A stretch of DNA of 64,000 nt, taken from positions 21,514,001-21,578,000 of the forward strand of contig JBHGNT010000009.1 of assembly GCA_043228905.1 (NCBI GenBank), written 5' to 3'. The position numbers were made by a program, and so were the translations under genes. Position 1 is the first letter of the stretch. Each line of letters opens with the position of its first letter. The notes beneath the pieces were generated by a model. It worked only from the letters and a program-made list of their open reading frames with translations. It was not told where the DNA came from and did no database searches. Origin of the DNA: Azolla caroliniana (taxonomy: Eukaryota > Polypodiophyta). This document shows, piece after piece, positions 1-12,987 of the stretch.

Positions 1-2092
1 CACGTGCACGAGTGTGTGTGTGTAAACATGGTCTATGGTTTAAATGATTTTCAAGGTCCATATTCACATAATTATTGCAAATTTATATCTCATTAAACTT
101 GATCTCTAATTATTGACGTAAGAGCATCGACTTCGTTATCAGCCACCCTATCATATGCATATGACCTATCATTTTATAGCCCTCTCACTAAGGCCTTTTC
201 AAATTTGGGTGTGCAGTGCCAAAAGTTATGACCTTTTCTCCAAAAAAGCCCAAACCCAAAAGTACACGGTGTTTGGTAGGCATACTATTCTACTAAAGGA
301 CCGTCATAATCTCCATGTTATTGTTACAAAATCATTTTTTGTGTTATGTACCATATTTCATTAACACAAACTTTATTTATCGAGTCAAGTGCAACAACTT
401 GGTTGTTGATATCAACTATCAATTTAGAATCCTCTCAATAAGATCTCCAAATTTGGAGAATGGTGTGAAAGATAATGATCTTTTCAATAAAAGAAACTCC
501 AAAGGCTCTTCAATAGAAACCTCTTTCTTATTGGGTCAAACTTGAGTCCACAATTTTTGCAATCTATTTTTCTTGAAAAGATTGAAATCATAAATAATGC
601 GTCATGAGGATCAATGTTGCCATGTCACTACTTTGGCACGTTGGATATATGTTTTGATATTTCTAGTAGGATTTTTGATTCTATCATGTTGCAAATATCC
701 TTGTTATCCAATCATTACATATATTTGTATAAGATTTTACATGAAATTGCCCACAATCTTGTTGATATGTTAGAATTGTAGCCAATGGATTCGTTCAATG
801 CCACATTCGAAGCCGTTAGGAGAGAGAAATCAAGTGCAGAATGTATTGCCAGATCATGATAAGGTACAATATGTATGTATGCAATATTTTTTTTGAGATG
901 ATGCAATAACTCTTTTAGCATGTGTGGTTGATGTGAGATTGCATCTACATCCATGTAAATATGACAAGTCCTCTTGCTACATGTTGTACAATTTAGAACA
1001 TGACACGTCATTCTCGTTCGTAGAAATCTCAGATGAATGATAACTATAAAGCCTAAAATGTGGTGAACGTTCTACACATTGTTACTTTATATTTCTGCAT
1101 TATATGTAGTGCATCTTTATTGATGATTCTCTTTGGTTATTTGCAACTTTCAATTCTAATCGGTTGGTTGTAGACTAATGGCAAGGGATTTATATACATA
1201 TAGATCTTAATCTCCTATGTGGATTTTTCACAATATCCCCTCTTCTCCTAAGTATACAAATAACAACTTTCATAACTTGTTGCTTTAAGTACATTATTTT
1301 CCTCGTTAAAGTACTTTGTATATTAAACATGATAATATTTAAGGCTATTGCCCTTATCATGTAGTGAGGATCTTATGACAAGGTAAACTTTTTGACTTAC
1401 TAACCTTGTGGGGCATAAGGGTTCAAAAAGAGCACATACATTGACCTATATCATTTTCAAGGATATTTGTCAAAGATTAATATTCTTTTTGTTCAAGATT
1501 TGGGATTAGTTGAAAGAGGGGCGTGAATGTGATGAGATACATAGAGAACATACATGTGAGCTAATGAATGCAGATGATGTGTATGGAAAGTGGGGAGATC
1601 ACTAGTAAATAGATATAACCAGGTATAGATTGGTTAGAGACATGCAAAAGTGTAAGATAAATAAGAGATGTCACCCAAATGTAAGTAGACGTCTTGTGGC
1701 GAGCTTTTGTACAACCATCACAGGGTATATAGTAGCTGAGAATCATGGGATAATTTAGGCAAGGTCTACCCGATAAAGGGACTAAGTTGTGTACAAAAGG
1801 ACATATTTAACTAATGGAGTATATTCTTTTTTGGGAAAAAAATTTGTAATATTCTTATTTTCTTTATTGTTCTAAATCCACATATGTTTATCTTGCAACC
1901 TCTTAATATTGGGATTTATATTTTATTTGTTCAAGATTTGGGGTTTTACTCGAGACAAACTCTAATATTCTTATTTTCTTTATTGTTCTAAATCCATCCA
2001 TATTTATTTTGCAAGTGTTACTTGTCTATGCTTGCATGATTTTTTGTTCACCTCTCTATTGCTCCTAGTTCAAAAGCATGGTGGTTCTTAGT
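1..2092. other. Gene-poor AT-rich intergenic DNA
   Basis: No reading frame here resembles a known protein. The short open frames are AT-rich, of mixed composition, and lack splice-linked partners. A pair of related passages near 1,840-2,000 ('ttcttattttctttattgttctaaatcca' type) repeats once about 110 bp apart. Otherwise I see nothing. Confidence 0.6.
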
Positions 2093-2262
2093 AGGAATCA
2101 ACAACCACTCAGCTCAAGCCTAAACTGAACTGGTAAATTGTTTTTAAACGGTTTAGCGGGTGGGAGGTTCGGTTTAGGCTTGAGCTTTGTTAAACAGTTT
2201 GAGCTCATTTTGGGATGGCTCAAGTCGAATCAAACATATATTGAGCCAAACTAGTTAAGGTT
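2093..2262. repeat. Low-complexity AACTGG/CGGTTTAGGCTTGAGC repeat patch
   Basis: The patch is built from permutations of CGGTTTAG, GGCTTGAGC and AAACTGG on both strands. The same vocabulary recurs at about 14.7-15.3 kb and 56.7-57.0 kb, so this is one copy of a dispersed, internally repetitive family rather than a gene. It directly abuts the Copia relic on its right. Confidence 0.5.
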
Positions 2263-3095
2263 TAAATAAAACTAGAGCATTTCTTATCCCGAGCTACAAC
2301 CAAGGAGCCCTCAGTGAGCTTCCATTGTCCCTCGTTAAAGATCTTGTAATAGTCATCATCAACTAGCCTACCAATGGAGATAAGATGTAATTGAATATCA
2401 AGTACATGCATTGCCACCTTTGATGGTTCATCATTTCTCATCTTCACAACTCCAAAATCATATGAAGTATATGAAATAAAAATTTCCCTTCTAGATGTAA
2501 CATGGAACGATGCCCCACTATCAACAACCTAATTAGTTTCATTGTAAGCAAGATTAATCAGGTCTTCATCATAAACAACGAGAAAATCATCTGAGAAAAT
2601 TGTATTAACATGATTAGAGTTATCATTATTACCCTTCTTTTTAATATGCTTACTACTAGATGTATGCCTCTCCTTTTTCGACTTGAAGCAATACCTTTTT
2701 ATATGTCCTATATTGCCACAGAAATGGCATTCTAACTTTGTTTTCAACTATCAAGACCTCTTGAGTGTGATGATGTCCCATGTGTCCTTCGTCGCAACTA
2801 ATCATTTATAACACTACTCTTCACATATTCCATAGTCACGGTTCCATTTAGGATTGCATTAGTTAGAGATACTCTAAAGTTTCCCATGAGTTGAGAAAAG
2901 TTTTAACAACCAAAGAGCAAGTATTTTATCATCCAAATTTATGCCTATACCAAAAAGTTTATCAAAACATCCTTGAAATTCATTCAAATAATTAGAGGTG
3001 GAATTACCTTCTTTATAACTTAAATGCATTATTTGTTTATGCAAAAACAACTTATTATTACTTGCCTTAGATGCATATAAAGTTTGTTCCATAAA
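2262..3095 (-). pseudogene. Degenerate Ty1/Copia gag-protease relic
   Basis: Read on the minus strand, the order is a Copia Gag helical segment (about 3,092-2,874, with SxYLNEF-like and DDKILALWLL-like text), a CCHC zinc knuckle (CHFCGNIGHIKRYC, about 2,727-2,684), and an aspartic protease motif DSGASFHVTS near 2,500-2,525. The protease-downstream segment ends in LISIGRL and KWxLTxGSLVVARxKKCSS. All pieces lie in one frame, broken by in-frame stops. One stop is a TAG immediately before the protease VVDSG, where relatives usually have Trp. Integrase, reverse transcriptase and RNase H are missing. With the primer-binding site at 3,348-3,359, this is the 5' part of an old inserted element. Class is secure; subfamily is unknown. 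Confidence 0.8.
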
Positions 3096-3347
3096 GCTTT
3101 AACATCAGTTTCATTCACAATATGGTTTAAAATGTTATCTCCTAAACATTGTGGGATAAAGCCACATACTTCTTGGTTCTTGGAGTTTTACTATTAGGTT
3201 TCAACGCTACAAAAATAGGTAAGTGTACATTTTTAACGAAAAGTACATCTTTCACCTTACATTTCCATTTGGTGATAGTTTGTGCATGTGTCATTCAAAC
3301 AAACCATCGTAGAAAAAATCATCTCCATAAGAAAGTGCTAGAAACTT

Positions 3348-3359
3348 GCTTTGATACCA
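3348..3359 (-). other. Primer-binding site of the Copia relic
   Basis: The minus strand reads TGGTATCAAAGC, matching the initiator-methionine tRNA 3' end used by Ty1/Copia elements. It lies upstream of the gag relic in the right orientation, two bases after a CA that would end the 5' LTR. The 5' LTR therefore lies to the right, from 3,362 to an undefined point, perhaps about 3.9 kb. There is no second LTR to fix its edge. Confidence 0.7.
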
Positions 3360-3361
3360 TT

Positions 3362-4178
3362 TGATAGGAGTCACAATAGCACTTATTATGAAACAAAGAT
3401 TATGTTCTACAAGTTATTCCAGAAAAATAACAAAATAAACAATATTTTTATGCACAATACAACACAAAATCTTTAACATGGAAAACCCTCAAGGAGGGAT
3501 AAAAACTAGGGTACCAAGTTAAGAAACAATTCATTGCCAATGTTCTACTCTAAATATATTATGATACTATGTATAGAGGAAAATAAAATTTTCTATAATA
3601 GCTTAAACCCAACTAACAAGATACAAAAGACCACCAAAGACTCACAACACGTGTTTAGTGATGGAAGTGGTGATGTCCAAAAATGTCGGTGTTTAATCTA
3701 TGTACTCAAAAGCATTGATGGAGAGCCAAGAAGACGAGTATGAGCCCTCCAAAATTTTGTTCTACTCTAACAAAAATCTACTTGGTTTTTCGCCTTTTCT
3801 CAACTTTTAAAAAATGAGTATAGATATGTAAATACATTTAAATGTAAGAATTTTAACATTGTATTAAAAAAATGACATTTAGGTGTCGACGGTCCATTCA
3901 CACACCTAAATAGTGTGGCTAGAAATACTAATAGGGTAGCTACTGCAAGAATAAACTCCACATGGACAAAGAGACTTGTCAATGGAAGTATACTCCACAA
4001 AGGAGACTGTCAGATATGTAGATCATGGAGGATATTGAGACCATGAAAAGGAGATCATGGAGTGAACTCATGGAATGATATACACATTTCATATTGTAAT
4101 CAGCTTTGAGCGAGTTTATGGGATTATGGCTCTCTCTGTAGTTTGCAAATGGCTAGTCCCTAAGTTTTAGCTCTTATT

Positions 4179-4180
<2 letters not shown>
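3362..4180 (-). other. Probable 5' LTR of the Copia relic, outer edge unknown
   Basis: This non-coding AT-rich stretch begins directly beyond the primer-binding site, so its first several hundred bases should be LTR. No matching LTR exists elsewhere in the window and I cannot define its start. The rest is featureless. Confidence 0.35.

Positions 4181-4223
<43 letters not shown>
4181..4223. repeat. (CT)n microsatellite, 43 bp
   Basis: An uninterrupted CT dinucleotide run. Similar runs recur across the window, including the 3' parts of both Copia-type LTR families. Confidence 0.95.
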
Positions 4224-4228
<5 letters not shown>

Positions 4229-7200
4229 TGACCCTTTCATGTTTGGGTTTATAGTGTAACTTCCATCTCATAGGTAACTTTCATATGAAAGCTCTTTGAC
4301 TTGGCACATGAAAACCAATAAAATTTCAGTTTTCTCAAATTCGCTTCATATATCTTTTTCAAAGACTAAGGTTTCGATGAGACATTTCCAACAGACTCTA
4401 GTAGATGGAAAGACAATACTAATCATTTTCAAATAGTTCGACTAGCATCAACCATTCACGTTCTTTGTCCATGGTTTCTCATTTCTTTTGGTAGATACTT
4501 TCCATATATTAAATACCATCTTTTTTTCTTTTGTTTTCCAAAAGAAAAACTGCTTGCATTAGTTATAAAAGTTTCTAGTCGTGAATCGGGTGGGTTGTTA
4601 TATACATACCACAGAAGGGGCTCGATAGTTCCATCTTTTGTGGAGGCCCATTGATTCAAGAAAGGGAGAGAACAACCATTACTAGATGAAGAGTAGGTGT
4701 TACCTTTCGGCTCCGCCTGTGATGCCATCGTATTCACTCTTTAGCATGTCTACAACTTCACTCCATATCTCCTGCAATAGTGTTGCCTAGTGAACTATTT
4801 GATTGGAGAAGACCCACTTGCTTCCAAATGGTTCATAGTGTTATTGGGCTGATCAATTCCATCACGGTTTGATCTTTGGTATTGATATGGGTTGAGTGAA
4901 CATTATCTGTGGTGGAAAACGAAATCTCCTATGCCTTTAGTACCAACCTCATTCCCTCCTCATGATGTTTCTATCTAACAATTAGGGCTAGCCAAGATAA
5001 CCAACGTACATTTCCCCACTTGATTGAGTCTTGCACCTTGCATAATTGCAGTATTCATCTTTGGGAAACCAAGGGAGCATGCTCAATAAATTAGCATATT
5101 GATCTATACTGGCAAGGGTACCAAAATTTAATCATTACATATATACCAACCCTAATGGATGTTGTTAGGAGATGCCTTGATCTTGCCCTTGGGTGGCTAG
5201 AGACAACCATCGCAAGTTGGTTAAAGGAAAAAAGTATTGTCGTTCTAGAGTTTGAGTGATTCAGAAAATTATCACACTGGTTCATCATAACACTAGTGAA
5301 GAATGCATTGGCCTTTTATCTATGGTTTCTTGTCTAGGTATATGAATAAACTAGCCTTGAAAATTGATGTCACTTAAGCACACTATTGCAAGCATAAATT
5401 GAGGTCGATAATGAACCTGACATTGTGCACATGTTCTTTGTGGTGACATAGAATGCAATTCATTGGTTTGATAACATGAAATTCAAGAGATTATATTGGA
5501 ATTCAAAATGATTAGATAAATGTTGATGGATAATATCATCACTTTATCTTCAGATAAACAACATCGATGATCTCTCAAAGCATTTGTTGTTGAGAGGTAA
5601 CAACATGGCCATATTTGTTGATTTCTGCTTATTTTGTTGATATATTCATATATTAATTGTGATGCACTATGGTTGTATTTGCAATGATAATGTCTATTGT
5701 CATGATAAGATACTCGGGTATGAAATATATAAAGTGGGTGTAGAATCTTAAGTTTTGAGAACCATTCAACATAATTAATCTCACCATAGTAGTTTTGCTT
5801 GGTTGCCTAATGTCTATCTCTACATTACTCAATTGTTTGTGGTCGTAATGAAGACGTTTTACATTGGCAACCAAATGCAATATTGCTTACATTACTTTTT
5901 TGCATGAATTGCAAGGGGAGAATGCTAAATGGCCTCTTGCGATTTCTTGTATGATCCCAAATGTCCTCAAGTTTTCATTATTTCCTCAAACGCCCTTGGT
6001 TATCCTTTGAAGAGCAATTACTTGCTTTGTTCATTCATCTTTTCGCATGTATGTGGGTGTTTGAGAAATTATGTAATCAATTCATCCTCCTTTCTCAACT
6101 TCTGAAGGTTGGTGATGGTTACCATGCATATGAGAAAATGAAGACAATGCAAAGTTTAAATGACATGCTGTAGGATCTTCTGAATTCTCACAACATGATA
6201 CAAATGCTTACAAATAGGCATGTAATGTTTGACCTTTGCATTCAATCTTCAATGAAGATAAATGGATCATGGTTCATAAATTGTCATTACATTTTTATGA
6301 AGATTTAATTGACACTCCTAATCAATTATAGTTTATTGGTGGCTATGTGATTCACTAATTTTGGTATGATTGACTAAATGTCATCCTCGTAAGATGTTTA
6401 CCATAAATATAGTTATGTTTAAATTGGGCTTTTGGAAAAACCAACTAGTTGTGAATAGGGTTTCAACTTTATTATTATCAATAACCTTATTTTGGTTGTT
6501 TGTCTTGACACGAGGTTAGTGGTGAAGAAATCTATATAGATGCAACGATAAGGAAGAGTCTTCGAAGTTCCTTTTCAAGCTTGCCAAAGGACCAGATAAT
6601 GTGAAATTTCTAAAATGTCATTTGGGTGATTTAGTTATTTTTCTTACTGTGAAATCAAAAGATAATGTCTTTTATGTTTTTTCTTATTTGAAGATTGATG
6701 TTAATGCTTTGTATCGTTGCCTTTTCTCGTCTAAGGTTAAATGTTTGCTACATTGCCTGGTTTCTTTCTTCTCATTTATCTTCTAGGTTGTAAAGGCTTC
6801 TATCATTTATTAATTTCTCTCTTCGTCTCCTCTCTTACTAATTGCTACGACACGTGCAAAACGATGTTCTACCTTTTTATTTTTTAAAACATAATTAGCA
6901 CATCACACCTAGTTTCGAGGCTTGCCGAATAACCCGTAAAAAGGAATAATAATGTACTTTGAGGTAGTAATTAATCTGAACCAAACACAAAATGTAAAAG
7001 AGTAAAAAGAATGATGATAGAAAAACCTTGGATTTATATATTGGATGTAGAATCTTTTAGATTTAAAGCTTTCTGACCGATGCTACAAGAAGTGCTTAAT
7101 CAACTACGTCCTATAGAGTATTCCTTTGTGGTAGTCAATTGGTGATTTTGTTTTATTGATTACCATCATTGATTTACATGGATTTGTTGTAACGATATTC

Positions 7201-10169
7201 TTGATATAATTATTCTTTGGTGAAAGGAGATCCATACATTGGTCAATCCTAATTGTCATATTAGAAGCTAGAGAGTTTGTTGGAAACTAAGTTGCAAAGT
7301 TGATTGAAGACTTGGGGAAAGTTGTGAGTTCGGGGATGGCCTTTGAACTTTGAGCTTTGGGATTTGGAAATTTGTTTGATTAGGACCGGCTAATTAGGTT
7401 GTCTCCCTTGACATGATGTTGAGTGAATCTACGTACATACTTGTAACACTAAAGAAGTCATGGTCTTGTTCCAATTCCATTTGTTTGATTTCCTTGAACG
7501 GTCCAATCAATACCCTCCCCTCCTTTTTGAGACTTGTCAAATGTCGATAAATTCGGGAGTAAACTTACCACTAAATAATTCAACTAGAAAAATGAGATAA
7601 TAGTCAAGCATAATAATTTGGTATGTAAGGAGCATTTGGCATATTTTTAAACTTAGGGGCATTTCCCATCAAGCATATCAAGGATGATCAGTTAATGTAT
7701 CATCCAATTGTTTAAGCCTACTTGGTTTACTCTTAGGTATATCTATGGTGTTCGGTTAAGAGGAAGCCCATCCATTCGTCAAATATTTGAGCTTCATAAT
7801 CATATTGTACAATAAAAGCTTTACCACATGAATAAAGTTATTCACGTGAATAAAGTTATTCATGGTTGCTTGTTGCATCACTTTTTAGACATTGTTTTGT
7901 CCTAGTTGATGGGATTAAATTCCACATTGATGTTCTAGCACATAAAGTAAATATCATGTGTAGGAAGAGCATCAACAACCAAAGATTCAAACTTTTCCTT
8001 GGGGTTGTTTTTTGGAGTTTGGATGTTTAGTTTTGATTTTTATTAATACCAAATATTATTTTGGTTGTCTAGCTTGATATGATGGTTAGTGGAGAACGAA
8101 TATGTGTAGATTTATGTAATAGTAAGGAAGACTCTTGTATATTTCTTTTTATTTGCTTGGCCTTGAAGCTCCAATTGTTTGCAATTGTCATCTTATCCCA
8201 CATATGTCCTTAATAAGATAAACATCTTATAAAAAGTTTAAATTACAAATATTTGTGATCATCATGTAGGGATGTTAAGGAATAATTGATGATGCATATT
8301 ATGATAGTTCATCTTAATAGCAATACTTATATATTATACAAACAATATTATCTACATCTCGTGGATACTCCAACAACGTTGAAGAAAATGCATGGATTGT
8401 CAAAGGTTTTTTTATTAGCTTTGTGAAAATTTTCCATTATGCATAAATCTATCAAAAGTTAGTGAATATTGCACGGTTTTTTCTTGCATGCATTAAGAGT
8501 TACAAAACAACAATGCCTCTTTCCTAGATGAGTTTGGGGTCATGAAGATAAGCAAGTTTTTCTCAAATGCCAAGGTGTTGTTTGACCAAAATCATTCAAA
8601 TATATGAATATATGAGGTGCAATAGTAGTTATAAATATTCCACTCAATAGTAACATTACTAAGTGGAGGTGGATAATAAAACATTGAAAAGCAAAGAAAC
8701 TAACCATGCTCACAATTGCAAGTCAACTATTTCATTGTTGTGTTCCAATCGGTTTTACTTTAGCACATCCTAGTAATATGTCGAATTTCAAACATATCTA
8801 TAAACACATATGATGTAATACATGGAGAACAGAGATTCTCATTACTTCATTGATACTTTAGTTTCAATATACAAATTGAGGATTTATATAACGACTTGCA
8901 TGATGCTTGACTCCAAATGAAATGCAACGATATTTTTTATTATATGCATATGGTGTGTTGATTGCTTTTGCGAAATCTTTGCAAATGATGTCCAACTCCA
9001 TCACGGGTGCAATATTCCTATCATTCTATTTATCTATATTAAAGAAAATATGCATGTGTCTAATGCGGCTTGCTAAGTGATATATACTTATTCTAAGTTG
9101 TTCTAGAGTGCAAATTTCCCTTGTGAAAGCAATTAACTATAAAACAAAATGAAACTCTAACCAAGAGAGTGATGGTAAAAGCCACTTATGAAAAGGGACA
9201 TTTTTGCCATTTGTGACTTTAATCATGATCATTTCCTACTTACATTTACACACGCAAATAACTTACGTTCACATGTCCATTAAATGTACATCAACAAATT
9301 GATGGTGAAAGCTACATTCGTACTTGTATATTGGCATCGCTAAGCAATCTTGTATTTACATGGACATGAGGGAGCCAATGATGAAACATGCATACACTAC
9401 AATTTAGCTATGCAATAGTAATGTGGAATGGATGGAGAAAACATGCATCTTTTTGGTAATCTTTCAAATTGGTATGGGGTGTTACGACATGGTGCTCTTG
9501 TAGTAACCAATATAGTTGACTCTTAAACAAGTTCATCAAAGGTGTTGTTACTTCCACAAGGAGTACAACTTGCAATCGAGGAGAAGAAGACGAGGATGAT
9601 GTGAAAATGCAATTTGTAACGAATGTAGTATGTATGTTGGGTGAATAAAACAAGAGCGAGAGAGGGAGAGTTCTCGAAAAGAAAGGTCGCTAACTATATG
9701 TATAGATGTAGATATAGAATGTGGGTAAAAAAACCAACCCACGTGATATAGATGGGTGGGGTACACACAGACACATGCACAACTCGAACTCATGACATGT
9801 CGACTTTATCTTTCATGTACCAAATGAGATTTTCTCTTATAAAGTGTTAGGGACGTTTTATCGTTTTGCTTTGTTTCTTCTACTTTCTTTTTTTTAAAGC
9901 CTTTTTTTCATCATGTTGAGCGTTGGGAGTGAAAAATACAAAAAGCATCAGTTTTTTGTTGTTGTTGTCAGAGTGATCTACCTCATACATACACATACAT
10001 AAAAAGAAAAAAGAGATAGGAATCTCCCTAGATTCCTTTTTTACCACCATTTGAGATCGAACCTCCACCACCCTTGTATCAACTATATAAAGACTCTACT
10101 TCTCTTAGTTCTCACTCTCACTCTCACTCTCACCCCTAGAATAACTTGAAGTCTATGTCTTGTGTGTGC

Positions 10170-10170
<1 letters not shown>
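4224..10170. other. Long gene-free AT-rich region
   Basis: The longest minus-strand frame (4,456-4,737, 93 codons) has a protein-like composition with an N-terminal Ser run and a basic C-terminus. I do not recognise it, and it has no neighbouring exons. The remaining frames are short and random-looking. Near 9.9-10.1 kb a TATA-like 'ctatataaag' precedes a CTCACT repeat and the long CT tract, but no coding frame follows. Confidence 0.5.

Positions 10171-10246
<76 letters not shown>
10171..10246. repeat. (CT)n microsatellite, about 76 bp
   Basis: A pure TC/CT run, the longest in the window. It is preceded by a (CTCACT)n stretch at about 10,110-10,133. Confidence 0.97.
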
Positions 10247-10248
<2 letters not shown>

Positions 10249-10766
10249 CGACATGACATGGTCGTCGACCATCGGTTCTAGCATTATGTTTTGATGCCAA
10301 CTGTGAATCTCTCCATCACATTGTTGTGCGTGGTCTTTAAGTGTGCCATGGAATGTATGTATCTTTTTATCCCTCTCTCAATCAATCCCAATATGCGTTG
10401 AATCATTGTTTGCTTTTGATCGACATGGGTGTGCCTGGCTCCCTGTATGCCACATAAGTGGCTTGCCAAATGGACATTGGCTTGTTGCCTACATGGCATG
10501 CCAGGAGCCATGCACACCTTACATATATTGATTGGAAATCCTTGATCCTTTAATTATATATTATATTGAAAATTTCACTATTTAAGTACATATTGGAAAT
10601 GTACCATCCCATATGGTGACTTCGTCCACAACAACAAAGATGGAGGACGTTCATACACACTAACGCCACTCACCAATGTTCAAAGTTTGGCAACAACCAT
10701 AGCGTGATGACTTCTTAAACCCTTTCCAATTTGAATTGCTTTAAAATAAAGCTATTGTGTATCTAA

Positions 10767-10905
10767 TGTTACTAATTGTGATTCATATGAGATGTTGAGT
10801 ATCATCAATTGTTTCATGTTACTAATTGTGATTCATATGAGATGTTGAGTATCATAAATTGTTTCATGTTACTAATTGCGATTCATATGAGATGTTGAGT
10901 TTCAC
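10767..10905. repeat. Tandem repeat, 3 units of 50 bp
   Basis: The unit begins TGTTACTAATTGTGATTCAT and starts at 10,767, 10,817 and 10,867. The first two units differ at one base and the third is truncated and slightly diverged. The high identity suggests recent expansion. No gene is attached. Confidence 0.9.
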
Positions 10906-12866
10906 TTGGATAATGCTTGTATTCAAGGTTTATAACTTTGTTACAAATTGTACTTATAATTTGAGTTTTTCCAAAGTGATATAAGATATTTTGTGTGATC
11001 ATTTACTGATTGTACAAACCACTAGATTGAGGGCATAAAAATATTCACTTGTTGATCAAGTGAATTTTTCATGATATTCTTGTCAACCTACTGCCTCAAG
11101 GATTGAACATGAGTTTGCACACATACACTCACATACCCACTTTATTGCGAAGTTTCATGTCCATTGTGAAAATCTTCAAAACATTAGACATACCCTTACC
11201 AGGTCACATCCATTAATTTTGGAATTTTGATTGATTTGATAATGCATGATTTCATATTATAACACGTATTCCTTATGGAGAATCTCCTTGTTTTTGTGCT
11301 TGTTACTATGGCCAAGATGTAAAATATTGAATTTTTAGAACAATTGTGGATATTATAAAGCATAAAAAAATTGGATCTTAATAGACACTTAACAATTCTT
11401 TCAGTACAAGTGCTTTGGGTATCTAGTTGAGTTTAAAGATATATGCTGTCATTGTCAACTGCTGCTTTCAGCCATTCCACATGATGTTGGATAAGCTTGA
11501 AATTCTAGAACCCATGAATGAGTTATCGAGAGTGTTGAAGTATTCCTTGGATAACCTCACCTCAATTTTCATTTGGCTTTTTGTGTCATTGGGTCGTGGA
11601 TTATCCATGACGTTTGGCAAAGAATCTCATTTGATAGTTCTATGTCTGTGTATTCACCTGAAATGCTGATCAAGTGACAATCAAGTTCTTGTCCATTGTT
11701 CAAGTACTGAACACATTCTTATTCACTGTTCAAGGGATGAGCAAATTCTTGTTGCCTGCTCTAAATTCTGTTATATGATATTCCCATTATACTCTAGTTC
11801 ACCTATACCAGCTGATATTTGTATTTGATGTTCATGTGTACTAAGGGAAAATTACATATGCAAAGAATGCATCATAATAATATTATACAGTATTTTACAA
11901 CATGAAGTGTTTTTGTGCGTGTATTGATGTGTTGTATACAGTAGCTTGGGGTCGATCTGCAAACAGACCATTGATATTTGATAATGAAGGTTCAGCTCTT
12001 TATGCAGCTTGAAGAACCATGAACTAGAATCACTGCAGATTCTGTTGTTTTGTATGAAAAAAAATGTAATCAACTCTGTGTAAATTGTATTTACTCCTAT
12101 TGAGTCGATAAATCTTCAATGGGATAAAGCTCTATCCATTTCAAATGATCATGATAATATGGCAGATCTAGTAAGTTATGGAGTGATAGGTGTAATGCTA
12201 TTCAGTCTGTTGGACAAATGGCTAATGACAGTGAAGATGTCATGACATATCTTAAGCCATGACATAAAACACATTATGTGACGACCCCTTGTCCCTGGAT
12301 ATTTGTTGAAATCAGTTGACAATGTTGAGGAAGGTTACAGCTATATGCTACGAATTTGGTAAAGGTCTCCGATACATTCAATGCTATCCCCATCGTCGCT
12401 CCAATAATCTCAAATAGCAGAAGGCTTCTCTCTAATCATCCTAGAGATTATGGATGCAAGCAGTCTCCTTGGCATTCATCCAATCATAAATTTATTATGA
12501 TCTTAACTAGGTCATATCATGTGCCGAAAAAAACTGCAGCTAACTGCATTTCTCTTTGAAACAGTAGATCTACTGTGTTGCATTCTACAGACCCTCCATA
12601 GACAAGATGGATCTATAAAATGTATGCAACTATACATATCCCATTGTCTTCTTGACCATATGTAAAAAAGGGTGTTATAGACCCATCGAGCTTTAGTGTA
12701 ACAATTTTTAACTATAAACCCATTTCTTTGGGTATAAGTATGTAGTTAGTTGATGTCTCAATATCTAATATCTCTTTACAAATCTATGGGGAGTATGCTA
12801 TAAGTACAATATCTCCGAGGAGTCAAGCTCTTCAGCCTCAATGTAATCAAATTGATCATATCAATA
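10906..12866. other. Gene-free region downstream of the first PPR gene
   Basis: No supported gene. Short imperfect repeats around 'attcttgttcactgttcaag' occur at 11,690-11,765. The right end probably contains the 3' untranslated region of the minus-strand PPR gene. Confidence 0.45.
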
Positions 12867-12987
12867 TTACAATCTGCCAAGAATTGTCAATAAGAGCTTC
12901 ACAATCGTGAGTCGTGACATCCCTAACCATATATAAGATGCATAATTAGGTACCCTATCATCATGATCTTGTGCCTTGTCGAATGTG

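Noticed and set aside
4456-4737. 93-codon minus-strand frame
   Set aside because: Composition is plausible but there is no recognisable domain, splice partner or promoter; I mention it only in the gap description.
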